A stretch of 55,766 nucleotides of DNA, from positions 1 through 55,766 of the forward strand of contig NZ_SSMQ01000083.1 in assembly GCF_005144585.1 (NCBI RefSeq). Direction: 5' to 3'. Made by a program: the position numbers and the translations under genes. Below, piece by piece: positions 8,512-16,853 of the stretch (position 1 is its first letter; every line of letters begins with the position of its first letter). The notes below the pieces were generated by a model. The model saw nothing but the letters and a program-made list of their open reading frames with translations, was not told the origin of the DNA and made no database searches. The DNA is from Polyangium fumosum (GTDB lineage Bacteria > Myxococcota_A > Polyangia > Polyangiales > Polyangiaceae).

Positions 8512-9150
8512 ATGATCGCGATCTTGGTTGGTCCGCCCGGCTCGGGCAAAGGCACGCAGGCGAAGGTGCTCTGCGGCAAGTTTGGGATCCCGCAGATCTC
8601 GACGGGGGACATGCTTCGTGCGGCCAAGGGGGCCGGCACGCTCGATCCTCGTTACCGCGCGATCATGGACGCGGGTGGCCTCGTTCCGGACGAGGCGATG
8701 ATCGAGCTCATCGACAAGCGCATCGACGACGCGGACTGCAAGAAGGGCTTCTTGCTCGACGGTTTTCCGCGGACGGTGCCCCAGGCTGAGGCGCTCGAGC
8801 GTCTGCTTGCGGGTCGGGGCTTCACGATCGATGCTGTTTTGCAGCTTGATGTGGCGCGATCGCTCCTGGAGGAGCGCTTGATCCACCGTCGGACCGACAA
8901 AAGGTCTGGACAGATCTACCATCTCGTCTATAATCCGCCGCCCCCGGATGCCGAGCTAGAGCATCGGGCGGACGATCGGCAGGAGGCCGTCGGAAAGCGT
9001 CTCGATGCGTACGAGGCGATGACGGCGGCGCTCCTGCCCTACTACGAAGCAAAAGGTCTCCTCCGGCGTGTCGACGGTGTCGGCAAACCCGAGGAGGTCA
9101 CGGCGAGGGTGCTAGGGGCCCTTGGCCGAGTGCAGTCGGAAGAGTCATGA
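8512..9150 (+). CDS. adk: Adenylate kinase
   Basis: The enzyme interconverts ATP + AMP and 2 ADP in the cytoplasm. The 212 residues have the P-loop [12 protein letters not shown] at residues 6-17, the AMP-site [19 protein letters not shown], and a long-form LID region ([18 protein letters not shown]) without the four-Cys zinc site of some homologues. I start at ATG 8512, 16 bp after secY; a further upstream in-frame start would lie inside secY. The last four bases overlap infA (ATGA). Confidence 0.95.
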   Translation: MIAILVGPPGSGKGTQAKVLCGKFGIPQISTGDMLRAAKGAGTLDPRYRAIMDAGGLVPDEAMIELIDKRIDDADCKKGFLLDGFPRTVPQAEALERLLAGRGFTIDAVLQLDVARSLLEERLIHRRTDKRSGQIYHLVYNPPPPDAELEHRADDRQEAVGKRLDAYEAMTAALLPYYEAKGLLRRVDGVGKPEEVTARVLGALGRVQSEES

Positions 9151-9401
9151 GGCGATCGAACCAAAGCTCGAAACCCGCAAAAGAACCGAAGGGCGACAAG
9201 CTCGAGTTCGATGGTGTCGTTCAGGAAGCTCTTCCGAACGCGATGTTTCGGGTGAAGGCCGACAATGGTCTCGGCGTGCTCGCGACCATCAGCGGCCGGA
9301 TGCGTCAGTACTACATCAAGATTTTGCCCGGCGATCGCGTTACGGTTGAGGTTTCGCCCTACGACCCGACGCGTGGCCGGATCACGTATCGTCACAAGTA
9401 G
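9147..9401 (+). CDS. infA: Translation initiation factor IF-1
   Basis: IF-1 binds the ribosomal A site during initiation. The 84 residues contain the OB-fold core [40 protein letters not shown], and [15 protein letters not shown], which are diagnostic. An extra Lys/Ser-rich 16-residue N-terminal stretch precedes the usual start. It overlaps adk by four bases; the map gene that often lies between adk and infA is not here. Confidence 0.95.
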   Translation: MRRSNQSSKPAKEPKGDKLEFDGVVQEALPNAMFRVKADNGLGVLATISGRMRQYYIKILPGDRVTVEVSPYDPTRGRITYRHK

Positions 9402-9449
9402 ACCAAGCAGCCCAAGTAGCGGAGCGAGGACAGGGAACGGAGCCGCGAC

Positions 9450-9563
9450 ATGAAGGTGCGACCGAGCGTCAAGAAAATCTGCGACAAGTGCAAGGTGGTA
9501 CGCCGTCGCGGCGTCGTGCGCGTGATCTGCGAGAACCCTCGCCACAAGCAGCGTCAGGGCTGA
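9450..9563 (+). CDS. rpmJ: 50S ribosomal protein L36
   Basis: This is a 37-residue protein with the complete zinc-ribbon signature: CDKC, then Cys27 and a His in ENPRH. It begins [14 protein letters not shown] and ends HKQRQG, the standard L36 ends. The start ATG 9450 and stop TGA 9561-9563 lie between infA and rpsM in the conserved order. Confidence 0.96.
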   Translation: MKVRPSVKKICDKCKVVRRRGVVRVICENPRHKQRQG

Positions 9564-9575
9564 GCTGGAGCAACC

Positions 9576-9956
<381 letters not shown>

Positions 9957-9979
9957 CGGGACGTTAGGAAGAGGACGCT

Positions 9980-10384
9980 ATGGCGAGTCCGAAGACGGCG
10001 GCCACCAAGGCCAAGCAGAAGAAGAAGGTCAAGAAGAACATCGCGGCTGGGATTGCGCACATCCAGTCGACGTTCAACAACACGGTCGTGACGATCACGG
10101 ACATCAACGGCAATGCCGTGGCGTGGTCGTCGGCCGGTGCGCGCGGGTTCAAGGGGTCGCGCAAGTCGACGCCCTTCGCTGCGCAGCTCGCTGCCGAAGA
10201 GGCGGCGCGGCGGGCGCAGGAGCACGGAATGCGGTCGGTGGCCGTATTCGTGAAGGGCCCTGGCGCCGGGCGCGAGAGCGCGCTCCGTGCGTTGCAGACG
10301 GCCGGCTTCAAGGTGACGTTGATCCGTGACGTCACGCCCATTCCGCACAATGGTTGCCGGCCGCCCAAGCGGCGCCGGGTCTGA
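9980..10384 (+). CDS. rpsK: 30S ribosomal protein S11
   Basis: S11 forms part of the platform and the mRNA exit/Shine-Dalgarno cleft. The 134 residues have a Lys-rich N-terminus ([19 protein letters not shown]), [18 protein letters not shown], and the conserved end [18 protein letters not shown]. It is followed after 36 bp by rpsD. Confidence 0.97.
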   Translation: MASPKTAATKAKQKKKVKKNIAAGIAHIQSTFNNTVVTITDINGNAVAWSSAGARGFKGSRKSTPFAAQLAAEEAARRAQEHGMRSVAVFVKGPGAGRESALRALQTAGFKVTLIRDVTPIPHNGCRPPKRRRV

Positions 10385-10420
10385 GGCAGCGCGCGCGGGA
10401 GTCCGCTCGAGGTTACGAAC

Positions 10421-11050
10421 ATGGCTCGCTACGTTGGTCCTGTCTGCAAGCTCTGCCGCCGCGAAGGCATGAAGCTCTACCTCAAGGGTGAGCGCTGCTA
10501 TTCGGAGAAATGCGCCTACACGCGGCGTCCTTACCCGCCTGGCCAGCATGGTCAGGGTCGTATCAAGCTCAGCGAGTACGCCGTCCGGCTCCGCGAGAAG
10601 CAAAAGGTGCGTCGCATCTATGGCGTTCTCGAGAGCCAGTTCCACGGCTACTTCCAGGAGGCGAGCCGTCGCAAGGGCCGCACGGGTGAAGAGATGCTGG
10701 CGCTCCTCGAGCGTCGCCTCGACAACGTCGTGCACCGGCTCGGTTATGCGGCGTCGCGCTCCGAGGCGCGTCAGCTCGTGCGCCACGGTCACGTGAAGGT
10801 GAACGGCAAGCGCCTCGACATCCCGAGCTTCGTGGTTCGGGTGGGCGATCGCGTGGACCTCACCGAGGGCGCGAAGAAGTTCAAGTTCGTGGCGGCCGCC
10901 GTGGCCGGCGCGGACAAGCGCCCGATCGCCTCGTGGCTCGATGCCGACCGTGGAGCGTTCTCGGGCTCGGTCAAGTCGACCCCGGTGCGCGAGGACCTCA
11001 ACGAGCCGGAGATCCGCGAGCAGCTCGTCGTCGAGTATTACTCGCGCTGA
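10421..11050 (+). CDS. rpsD: 30S ribosomal protein S4
   Basis: S4 nucleates assembly of the 16S 5' domain and in E. coli represses the alpha operon. The 209 residues contain the N-terminal metal-site segment with [18 protein letters not shown] and a further Cys (EKCAYTRR), [27 protein letters not shown], and the S4 RNA-binding domain block [20 protein letters not shown]. The four Cys suggest the zinc-binding S4 form. A terminator-like hairpin follows it. Confidence 0.97.
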   Translation: MARYVGPVCKLCRREGMKLYLKGERCYSEKCAYTRRPYPPGQHGQGRIKLSEYAVRLREKQKVRRIYGVLESQFHGYFQEASRRKGRTGEEMLALLERRLDNVVHRLGYAASRSEARQLVRHGHVKVNGKRLDIPSFVVRVGDRVDLTEGAKKFKFVAAAVAGADKRPIASWLDADRGAFSGSVKSTPVREDLNEPEIREQLVVEYYSR

Positions 11051-11097
11051 TTTCCGTTCGCAGGTCGGTGGTTTTGCGGTGAATGTTTCGGAAAGCT

Positions 11098-11138
11098 GAT
11101 CGGGGGCGTGCGATGGAGCGCGGCCCCGATCGCTTTTT
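11098..11138 (+). terminator. Intrinsic terminator or attenuator between rpsD and rpoA
   Basis: GATCGGGG (11098-11105) pairs perfectly with CCCCGATC (11124-11131) and is followed by GCTTTTTG (11132-11139), giving a stem plus short U-tract. It lies 48 bp after the rpsD stop and about 115 bp before the rpoA start. It should reduce read-through from the ribosomal genes into rpoA-rplQ, which may then need their own promoter in 11139-11250. The function is inferred from structure. Confidence 0.6.
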
Positions 11139-11254
11139 GATTGCAGGAAAAAAGCGCCAACCGGCGCGACGCGGGCAGGAGACGGCTTCCGCGCACCGAG
11201 TGCGGTGACGGCAGCGAGATCTCCGCGCGAACCCCTCGAAGAAAGAGGACGCTG

Positions 11255-12298
11255 ATGACGATGCAAACCAGCGGAAGCATGACGATGATCGCGCGAAATT
11301 GGCGCGATCTGATCCGGCCGAAGGGCATCTCGATCGACACCGAGTCGTCGAACAACTTCTACGCGAAGTTCACCTGCGAGCCTCTCGAGCGCGGCTTCGG
11401 GATCACGATCGGCAACTCGCTCCGTCGCGTGCTCCTCTCGTCGCTGCAGGGCGCGGCGATCACTGCCGTCCGTATCGAGGGGGCGCTGCACGAGTTCACC
11501 ACGGTGCCCGACGTCGTCGAGGACGTCAGCGACATCATCCTCAACCTCAAGGAGGTCGTCTTCAAGGCGGCCGCCGCGCGTACCTACACGGTCCGCGTCG
11601 ACAAAGAGGGCCCGGGGCCGGTGTACGCGCGCGATATCCAGCTCGTCGACGGGCTCAGCGTGCTGAACCCCGACCACCTCATCGCGGTGCTCGACAAGAA
11701 GGGCCCGCTCGCGATGGAGCTGACGGTGAACGTCGGCCGCGGCTACGTGCCCGCGGAGCGCAACAAGACGCCGACGATGGCGATCGGAACGATCCCCATC
11801 GACGCGCTGTTCTCGCCCATCCGCAAGGTCAACTACACGATCCAGAACGCGCGCGTCGGTCAGGTGACCGATTACGACAAGCTGACGCTCGAGGTCTGGA
11901 CGAACGGTTCGGTGCTGCCCCAGGACGCGGTTGCGTTCGCTGCGAAGATCCTGAAGGAGCAGCTCTCGATCTGGGTCAACTTCGAGGAGTCGGAGGAGAC
12001 GAGCTACCAGACGGTGCCGGGCGACGAGGAGCCGCTGAACGAGAACCTCTTCCGTTCGGTCGAGGAGCTCGAGCTCAGCGTGCGCAGCGCCAACTGCCTC
12101 CAGAACGCGAACATCACCCTGATCGGCGAGCTCGTGCAGCGGACCGAGCAGGACATGCTCAAGACCAAGAACTTCGGTCGGAAGTCCCTGAAGGAGATCA
12201 AAGAGATCCTCGCGAACATGGGACTTTCGCTCGGTATGAAGATCGACAACTGGCCGCAGCTGCTCGAGCGCTGGAAGGCGCAGCAGGCGCAAGCCTAG
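11255..12298 (+). CDS. rpoA: DNA-directed RNA polymerase subunit alpha
   Basis: Alpha dimerises to nucleate RNA polymerase and its C-terminal domain touches UP elements and activators. The N-terminal domain shows [20 protein letters not shown] with [11 protein letters not shown]. The C-terminal domain shows [38 protein letters not shown] and [18 protein letters not shown] start at ATG 11255 because AGAGGA lies just upstream; the product is 347 residues, near the usual 330-340. It is followed 10 bp later by rplQ. Confidence 0.95.
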   Translation: MTMQTSGSMTMIARNWRDLIRPKGISIDTESSNNFYAKFTCEPLERGFGITIGNSLRRVLLSSLQGAAITAVRIEGALHEFTTVPDVVEDVSDIILNLKEVVFKAAAARTYTVRVDKEGPGPVYARDIQLVDGLSVLNPDHLIAVLDKKGPLAMELTVNVGRGYVPAERNKTPTMAIGTIPIDALFSPIRKVNYTIQNARVGQVTDYDKLTLEVWTNGSVLPQDAVAFAAKILKEQLSIWVNFEESEETSYQTVPGDEEPLNENLFRSVEELELSVRSANCLQNANITLIGELVQRTEQDMLKTKNFGRKSLKEIKEILANMGLSLGMKIDNWPQLLERWKAQQAQA

Positions 12299-12308
12299 AG
12301 GGTGCGAT

Positions 12309-12875
12309 ATGCGTCATAAGAAGGCGGGGAGGCAGTTTGGTCGGGACACGTCGAGCAGGCGCGCGATGCTGCGCAACTTGACGGCGAACCTGATCACCCA
12401 CGAGCGCATCGAGACGACGGACGCGAAGGCCAAGGAGCTCCGTCGCGTCGCGGAGCGGCTCATCAGCAAGGCCATGCGCCTCGGCAAGGTCGCCTATACC
12501 GCGCAGAGCGAGCTGTCGGCGGCCGACAAGGCGCGCCGGCTCCACGCCGAGCGCCTCGTCGCGGCCTACGTGCCGCGCTTCGGCGTGAAGGCTGACGGCA
12601 CCAAGGTCGACGTCGTCGAGAAGGTGATGCTCGACCTCTCGAAGCGCTTCGAGGGCCGGCCCGGTGGTTACACGCGCATCATCAAGCTCGGCAATCGCCG
12701 CGGCGACAATGCGCCGATGGTCTACATCGAGTTCATCGATGCTGCCGCGGTGACCGACAAGCAGGCTCCCGAGGAGCCGGCTGCGGCGGTGACGGCCGAG
12801 CCCACGTCGGCCGCGTCGGCTTCGTCCGAGTCCGCCTCGACGGCGAGCTCCGGCGAGACCGCGTCGAACGAGTAA
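12309..12875 (+). CDS. rplQ: 50S ribosomal protein L17
   Basis: L17 lies near the exit tunnel. The N-terminal core MRHKKAGRQFGRDTSSRRAM, LRNLTANLITHERIETTDAK and the end block GYTRIIKLGNRRGDNAPMVYIE are diagnostic. The protein is 188 residues; the last 45 or so (Ala/Thr/Ser/Glu-rich) form an acidic low-complexity tail beyond the normal end. It is the last gene of the ribosomal supercluster and is followed by a terminator. Confidence 0.96.
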   Translation: MRHKKAGRQFGRDTSSRRAMLRNLTANLITHERIETTDAKAKELRRVAERLISKAMRLGKVAYTAQSELSAADKARRLHAERLVAAYVPRFGVKADGTKVDVVEKVMLDLSKRFEGRPGGYTRIIKLGNRRGDNAPMVYIEFIDAAAVTDKQAPEEPAAAVTAEPTSAASASSESASTASSGETASNE

Positions 12876-12952
12876 AGCGCTCCCACGAAAGCCCGTGGAC
12901 GACGGATCGGGTGACCGATCGCCGCCGTTCACGGGTTTGCAAGGGAAACACG

Positions 12953-12988
12953 AACACGGGTACCGAAAGGTGTCCGTGTTTTCGTTTG
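12953..12988 (+). terminator. Intrinsic terminator after rplQ
   Basis: An 11 bp stem (12954-12964 with 12969-12979, two G-U pairs) capped by a GAAA tetraloop is followed by TTTCGTTT. A second, imperfect inverted repeat lies just before it (CCCGTG near 12893 with CACGGG near 12930). The element sits between convergent genes and could stop transcription from both sides. Confidence 0.75.
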
Positions 12989-13014
12989 TCTGGAGCGCGT
13001 GCTCCGCGGCCCCC

Positions 13015-14739
13015 TCAATCCGCGCCGGCGACGGGCGCAGGCGCATCCGGCGCGGGCGGTCCAGGCGGTCCGGGCGGATTGCCTCCCGCCGGCGGCCCTT
13101 CCGCATCGCGACCCGCGTCGGGCTTGCGCCTCGCCAGGAAGATCATCGCGATCAGCGCGACGAGCCCCACGCCGCCCGCCGCCACGTAGCGATGCAGCGA
13201 GCTCTTTTGTGGCTCGATGCGCTCCTGCTCCAGCGACGCGAGCGCCTGCTTTGCGCGCTCGTTGCTCGGGTCGAGCTCGATCGCCTTCGTCAGCGGGAAC
13301 TTGTCCGGCGTGCCTCGCGCGATGAGCGTCACGCCTTCGAGGTACGCGATCTCTGCCTCGACCTTGCGCGCGCCCTCGCCCTTCGGGTCGAGCCGCAGCG
13401 CCTTGCGGAGCATCTCCAGCGCGGCCGCTGGTTCCTTCTCTTCGAGCGTCTTCGCGTGCGCCACGTACGCCGGCGCCATCTCCTTGCGACGCTCGAACAC
13501 CGGCGAGCGCGCGAGCACCTTGTCGAACGCGCTCGTCGCCTCGACCCAGCGGCTTGCGGCCGCGTGCGCGGCGCCCTCGTCCATCAGCTTGTAGACCTCG
13601 GCGAGCCGCGCGCGGTCGTACATGCCGAAGAGCTCCCGCGCGATGCGGTCCCACGTGAACTCGCGGGGGGCCTTGTTGCCCGTCTGGTTCAGGTAGGCGT
13701 CGCGGAGCTGCCAGATGCCGGGCTCGCCGATCGCCGAAATGGCCTCGCGCGCGGCCTCGCGGAGCTGGATCCGGTCGCTGTTGCTGAACGAAAGGATCAC
13801 GCGGACGGCGTCGACGTCGCGCGTGCGACCGTAAGCGCGCAGGATGTCGGCGAGGGCCTGCGGATCCGTCACGCCGACGGCCTCGCCGGGGATGGCGCGG
13901 CCGAGCAGATCGAGCTGCTTGCTCGCGAAACGCTGGACGATCTTGGCGTCGTGCTGACGGCCCTCGATGAGCGCGGGCACGGCGCGGTCGCGCAGCTTTG
14001 CGATCTGCCGCTGCAGATCGACGCGCAAGAACTCGCCGAAGTACGAGTACATCTGCAGGAGCTCGCGCGTCGCGGCCGTCGTGCCTGCGGCCGTCAGCAT
14101 CCGCTCCATCGCGAGCAGGCGGACGAGATCCCGCCACGTATCGTTTTTCGGCTTGGGCGAGGCCAGGACAAACTCGAGCCAGTCCCCCTCGTCCTCCGCG
14201 TCCTTGTCCTTGTCGTCCTTGCTCTTCTTGGGCGCCTTCGTGTCCTTGCTGGCCTTCTCGTCCTTGCCAGCCTTCTCGTCCTTGCCAGTGCCCGCTTTGT
14301 CCTTCTCCTTGCCCGCCTTCTCCGCCTTTTCCTTGTCGCGCAGCGACTTGCGCCCGGCTTTGCGCGCGTCGTCGAGCAGGCCTTGCGCCTCCTTGCGGTC
14401 GAGCCCGGCGCGCAGCTCCTGCACGCGCGCGCGCACCGCGGGCACGACCGAGGGCGTCACCTCTGCGACGGCCGTACGTGCCGTCTCCTTCGCCCGCGCG
14501 TCGCCCGTCGTGAGGCGCTCGAGCACGCGGTCGAGCTCCTGCAACGCCGCGGCGTCGGGCTCTTGCAGCACGATCGGCTGGAGCTTGGGCAGATCTGGCA
14601 GAGAAGCGGGCGCGGCCGGCGCGGCGGCGGCCGACGACGAGGGTTGCGTAATCTCGCCCGCGGCGTGCACGTGCAGCGGCACGAGCGCGAGCGCAGAGAC
14701 CAGAACGAACGACGAAGCGAGCTTCGAGACGTGATTCAC
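13015..14739 (-). CDS. Exported HEAT/TPR-repeat protein with C-terminal membrane anchor
   Basis: I start at GTG 14739, which gives a signal peptide (NHVSKLASSFVLVSALALVP, AHAAG-type cleavage region). Longer frames upstream would run through acyP. The 574-residue protein has a helical region, then a Lys/Asp-rich stretch of repeated KDEKAGKDEKASKD type (about residues 150-200). Next come helical repeats that resemble HEAT repeats (AVPALIEGR, AISAIGEPGIWQLRDAYL) and TPR-like helices near the C-terminus. It ends with a TM segment (GGVGLVALIAMIFLA) and a Pro/Gly-rich cytoplasmic tail. No enzyme motif is seen. An envelope scaffold role is a guess. Confidence 0.75.
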   Translation of the reverse strand: MNHVSKLASSFVLVSALALVPLHVHAAGEITQPSSSAAAAPAAPASLPDLPKLQPIVLQEPDAAALQELDRVLERLTTGDARAKETARTAVAEVTPSVVPAVRARVQELRAGLDRKEAQGLLDDARKAGRKSLRDKEKAEKAGKEKDKAGTGKDEKAGKDEKASKDTKAPKKSKDDKDKDAEDEGDWLEFVLASPKPKNDTWRDLVRLLAMERMLTAAGTTAATRELLQMYSYFGEFLRVDLQRQIAKLRDRAVPALIEGRQHDAKIVQRFASKQLDLLGRAIPGEAVGVTDPQALADILRAYGRTRDVDAVRVILSFSNSDRIQLREAAREAISAIGEPGIWQLRDAYLNQTGNKAPREFTWDRIARELFGMYDRARLAEVYKLMDEGAAHAAASRWVEATSAFDKVLARSPVFERRKEMAPAYVAHAKTLEEKEPAAALEMLRKALRLDPKGEGARKVEAEIAYLEGVTLIARGTPDKFPLTKAIELDPSNERAKQALASLEQERIEPQKSSLHRYVAAGGVGLVALIAMIFLARRKPDAGRDAEGPPAGGNPPGPPGPPAPDAPAPVAGAD

Positions 14740-14786
14740 GGTGCCCCCGAGAACGACGGGCGAGCGCGCGCCCCTTCCAGGGCGGA

Positions 14787-15065
14787 TCACTCGACGATGC
14801 GGAAGTCCGAAAAATCGCCTTGGAATCCGCGCCAACGAACATCGACGCGCTCGACGCGCGCCGCGCTGGGTCCCTTCTGGGCCCAGGCGATGAGCTCTTT
14901 CAGGCCGTCTTCTTCGCCCTCGGCGAGGATTTCGACGCCTCCGTCCGCGCGGTTTTTGACCCAGCCACAGAGGCCGAGGCGCTTGGCTTCGCGCTGCGTC
15001 GAGGCCCGGAAGTAGACGCCCTGGACGCGTCCTGTCACGTGCAGATGCACTTGTTTCAGCCCCAT
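14787..15065 (-). CDS. acyP: Acylphosphatase
   Basis: The enzyme hydrolyses acyl phosphates such as carbamoyl or acetyl phosphate. The 92-residue length is typical. The active-site loop GRVQGVYFR puts the catalytic Arg at residue 20, and [13 protein letters not shown] supplies Asn38. Both catalytic residues are therefore present. It precedes the HEAT/TPR gene in the same direction by about 47 bp; a functional link is not evident. Confidence 0.92.
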   Translation of the reverse strand: MGLKQVHLHVTGRVQGVYFRASTQREAKRLGLCGWVKNRADGGVEILAEGEEDGLKELIAWAQKGPSAARVERVDVRWRGFQGDFSDFRIVE

Positions 15066-15185
15066 CGGACCGCTCGATTCCTAGCCGCACGCAAGGGCCG
15101 AGGCAACCTCGTCGGCCCGCGGCGCGGACACGGCGCTGGAACGATCCGCCCCCGAAGGAGCGAACCTGTGAGGCAACACGGCCGA

Positions 15186-15328
15186 TTGACAGGGCAGCAT
15201 CGCTTGATAGAGTCCCCGCCCGCCGAGCCACACGCCCGGCCGCGCCCCTTCGCTGGGGACACCTCGTCACAGTCCGAAAACCCGCCCTTCCCAGGGGCGG
15301 GCATCCACGAGAGCCGGCCCAAGGGCCG
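15186..15328 (+). promoter_or_regulatory. rho promoter and structured leader
   Basis: The 350 bp between acyP and rho has no gene. TTGACA (15186-15191) and TAGAGT (15208-15213) with a 16 bp spacer form a good sigma-70-like promoter reading toward rho, leaving a leader of roughly 200 nt. Two perfect hairpins lie in that leader: CCCGCCC/GGGCGGG (15281-15301) and CGGCCC/GGGCCG (15315-15328). rho is autogenously attenuated in E. coli, so these may matter for control; that is inference. Confidence 0.5.
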
Positions 15329-15415
15329 ACTCGAAGCTCGACCTTCCTACAACCCTACCGACCTCGGGGAACGCGCCGTCGACCGGCCGACGCCCCGCCG
15401 TGGAGTTTTCGATCG

Positions 15416-16663
15416 ATGCACCTGCGTGAACTGAAGCAGAAATCGATGGCCGATCTGGTGCAGATGGCCAAGGGCCTCAACATCGAAGGAGCCGCGGGCC
15501 TGCGCAAGCAGGAGCTCATCTTTGCGCTCCTCCAGGCCCTGGCCGCGCAAGACCAGCCTGTCTACGGCGAGGGCGTGCTCGAGTGCCTGCCCGACGGTTT
15601 CGGCTTCCTGCGGGCGCCCGACTACAACTACCTGCCGGGTCCGGACGACATCTACGTCTCCCCGTCGCAGATCCGGCGCTTCAACCTGCGCACGGGCGAC
15701 GCGGTGAGCGGCCCCATCCGGCCCCCGAAGGAGCGCGAGGCGTACTTCGCCTTGCTCAAGGTCGACAAGATCAACGGCGTCTCGCCCGAGGTCGCGCGCG
15801 ACAAGATCCTCTTCGACAACCTCACGCCCCTCTACCCGCAGCAGAAGTTCAACATCGAGAACGGCACGAAGGGCTTCTCGACGCGCATCATCGACATGCT
15901 CTGCCCGATCGGGAAGGGCCAGCGCTGTCTGATCGTCTCGCCGCCCCGCGCCGGCAAGACGGTGCTCCTCCAGAACATCGCCAACGCGATCAGCACGAAC
16001 CATCCGGACACCACGCTCATCGTGCTGCTCATCGACGAGCGGCCCGAAGAGGTCACGGACATGCAGCGCAACATCAAGGGCGAGGTGATCAGCTCGACCT
16101 TCGATGAGCCGGCGACGCGCCACGTGCAGGTCGCGGAGATGGTCATCGAGAAGGCCAAGCGCCTCGTCGAGCAGAAGCACGACGTGGTCATCCTTCTCGA
16201 CTCGATCACGCGCCTCGCCCGCGCTTACAACACCGTCGTCCCCCCGAGCGGCAAGATCCTCTCCGGCGGCGTCGACTCGAACGCCCTCCACAAGCCGAAG
16301 CGCTTCTTCGGCGCGGCCCGCTCCATCGAGGAGGGCGGCTCGCTCACGATCATCGCGACCGCGCTCGTCGACACGGGCTCGCGTATGGACGAGGTGATCT
16401 TCGAGGAGTTCAAGGGCACGGGCAACAGCGAGATCCACCTCGACCGCAAGCTCATGGAGAAGCGGATCTTCCCCTGCCTCGACATCAACAAGAGCGCGAC
16501 GCGCAAGGAAGAACTGCTCCTGCCCGAGTGGATCCTCCAGCGCGTGTGGCTGCTCCGCGGGCTCCTGCACCCCCTCAACGTCATCGACTCGATGGAATTC
16601 CTGCTCGACAAGGTGAGCCGCACCGAGACGAACCAGGAGTTCCTCGAATCGATGAATCAGTAA
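15416..16663 (+). CDS. rho: Transcription termination factor Rho
   Basis: Rho is a hexameric RNA-dependent ATPase that ends transcription. The 415 residues contain an N-terminal Rho helix bundle ([18 protein letters not shown]), the cold-shock-like RNA-binding domain (GFGFLR at about 62-66, [19 protein letters not shown]), the Walker A segment SPPRAGKT (175-182), [12 protein letters not shown], and [11 protein letters not shown]. The length and motifs are standard without large insertions. It stands alone downstream of a structured leader. Confidence 0.97.
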   Translation: MHLRELKQKSMADLVQMAKGLNIEGAAGLRKQELIFALLQALAAQDQPVYGEGVLECLPDGFGFLRAPDYNYLPGPDDIYVSPSQIRRFNLRTGDAVSGPIRPPKEREAYFALLKVDKINGVSPEVARDKILFDNLTPLYPQQKFNIENGTKGFSTRIIDMLCPIGKGQRCLIVSPPRAGKTVLLQNIANAISTNHPDTTLIVLLIDERPEEVTDMQRNIKGEVISSTFDEPATRHVQVAEMVIEKAKRLVEQKHDVVILLDSITRLARAYNTVVPPSGKILSGGVDSNALHKPKRFFGAARSIEEGGSLTIIATALVDTGSRMDEVIFEEFKGTGNSEIHLDRKLMEKRIFPCLDINKSATRKEELLLPEWILQRVWLLRGLLHPLNVIDSMEFLLDKVSRTETNQEFLESMNQ

Positions 16664-16707
16664 CCGCTTGGGGGCTCCGCTTCGCTGCGCGACGCTGTGC
16701 CCCCAAA

Positions 16708-16786
16708 CCCCCGGGACCACGGGGGGCCTCCTCGTGCCCCCTCCCCTCCCCCATCCACCCTCCCCTTCCCTGCCCGACCCTCGGGC
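16708..16786 (+). terminator. GC-rich hairpins after rho (possible terminator)
   Basis: CCCCCG (16708-16713) pairs with CGGGGG (16720-16725), and GCCCGA (16772-16777) with TCGGGC (16781-16786). Neither has a U-tract, so they could block 3' exonucleases rather than terminate. The region 16664-16853 has no gene. Confidence 0.3.
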
Positions 16787-16853
16787 AAACCGCTCGATCC
16801 ATCGCGAATTTACGGGAGCGCTGTAGTGGCGGCCGGAGGCGTGTTAGCGTCGT

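Noticed and set aside
12895-15015. A 706-codon + strand frame opposite the HEAT/TPR gene
   Set aside because: Antisense shadow; the minus-strand gene has a signal peptide, repeats and a TM anchor.
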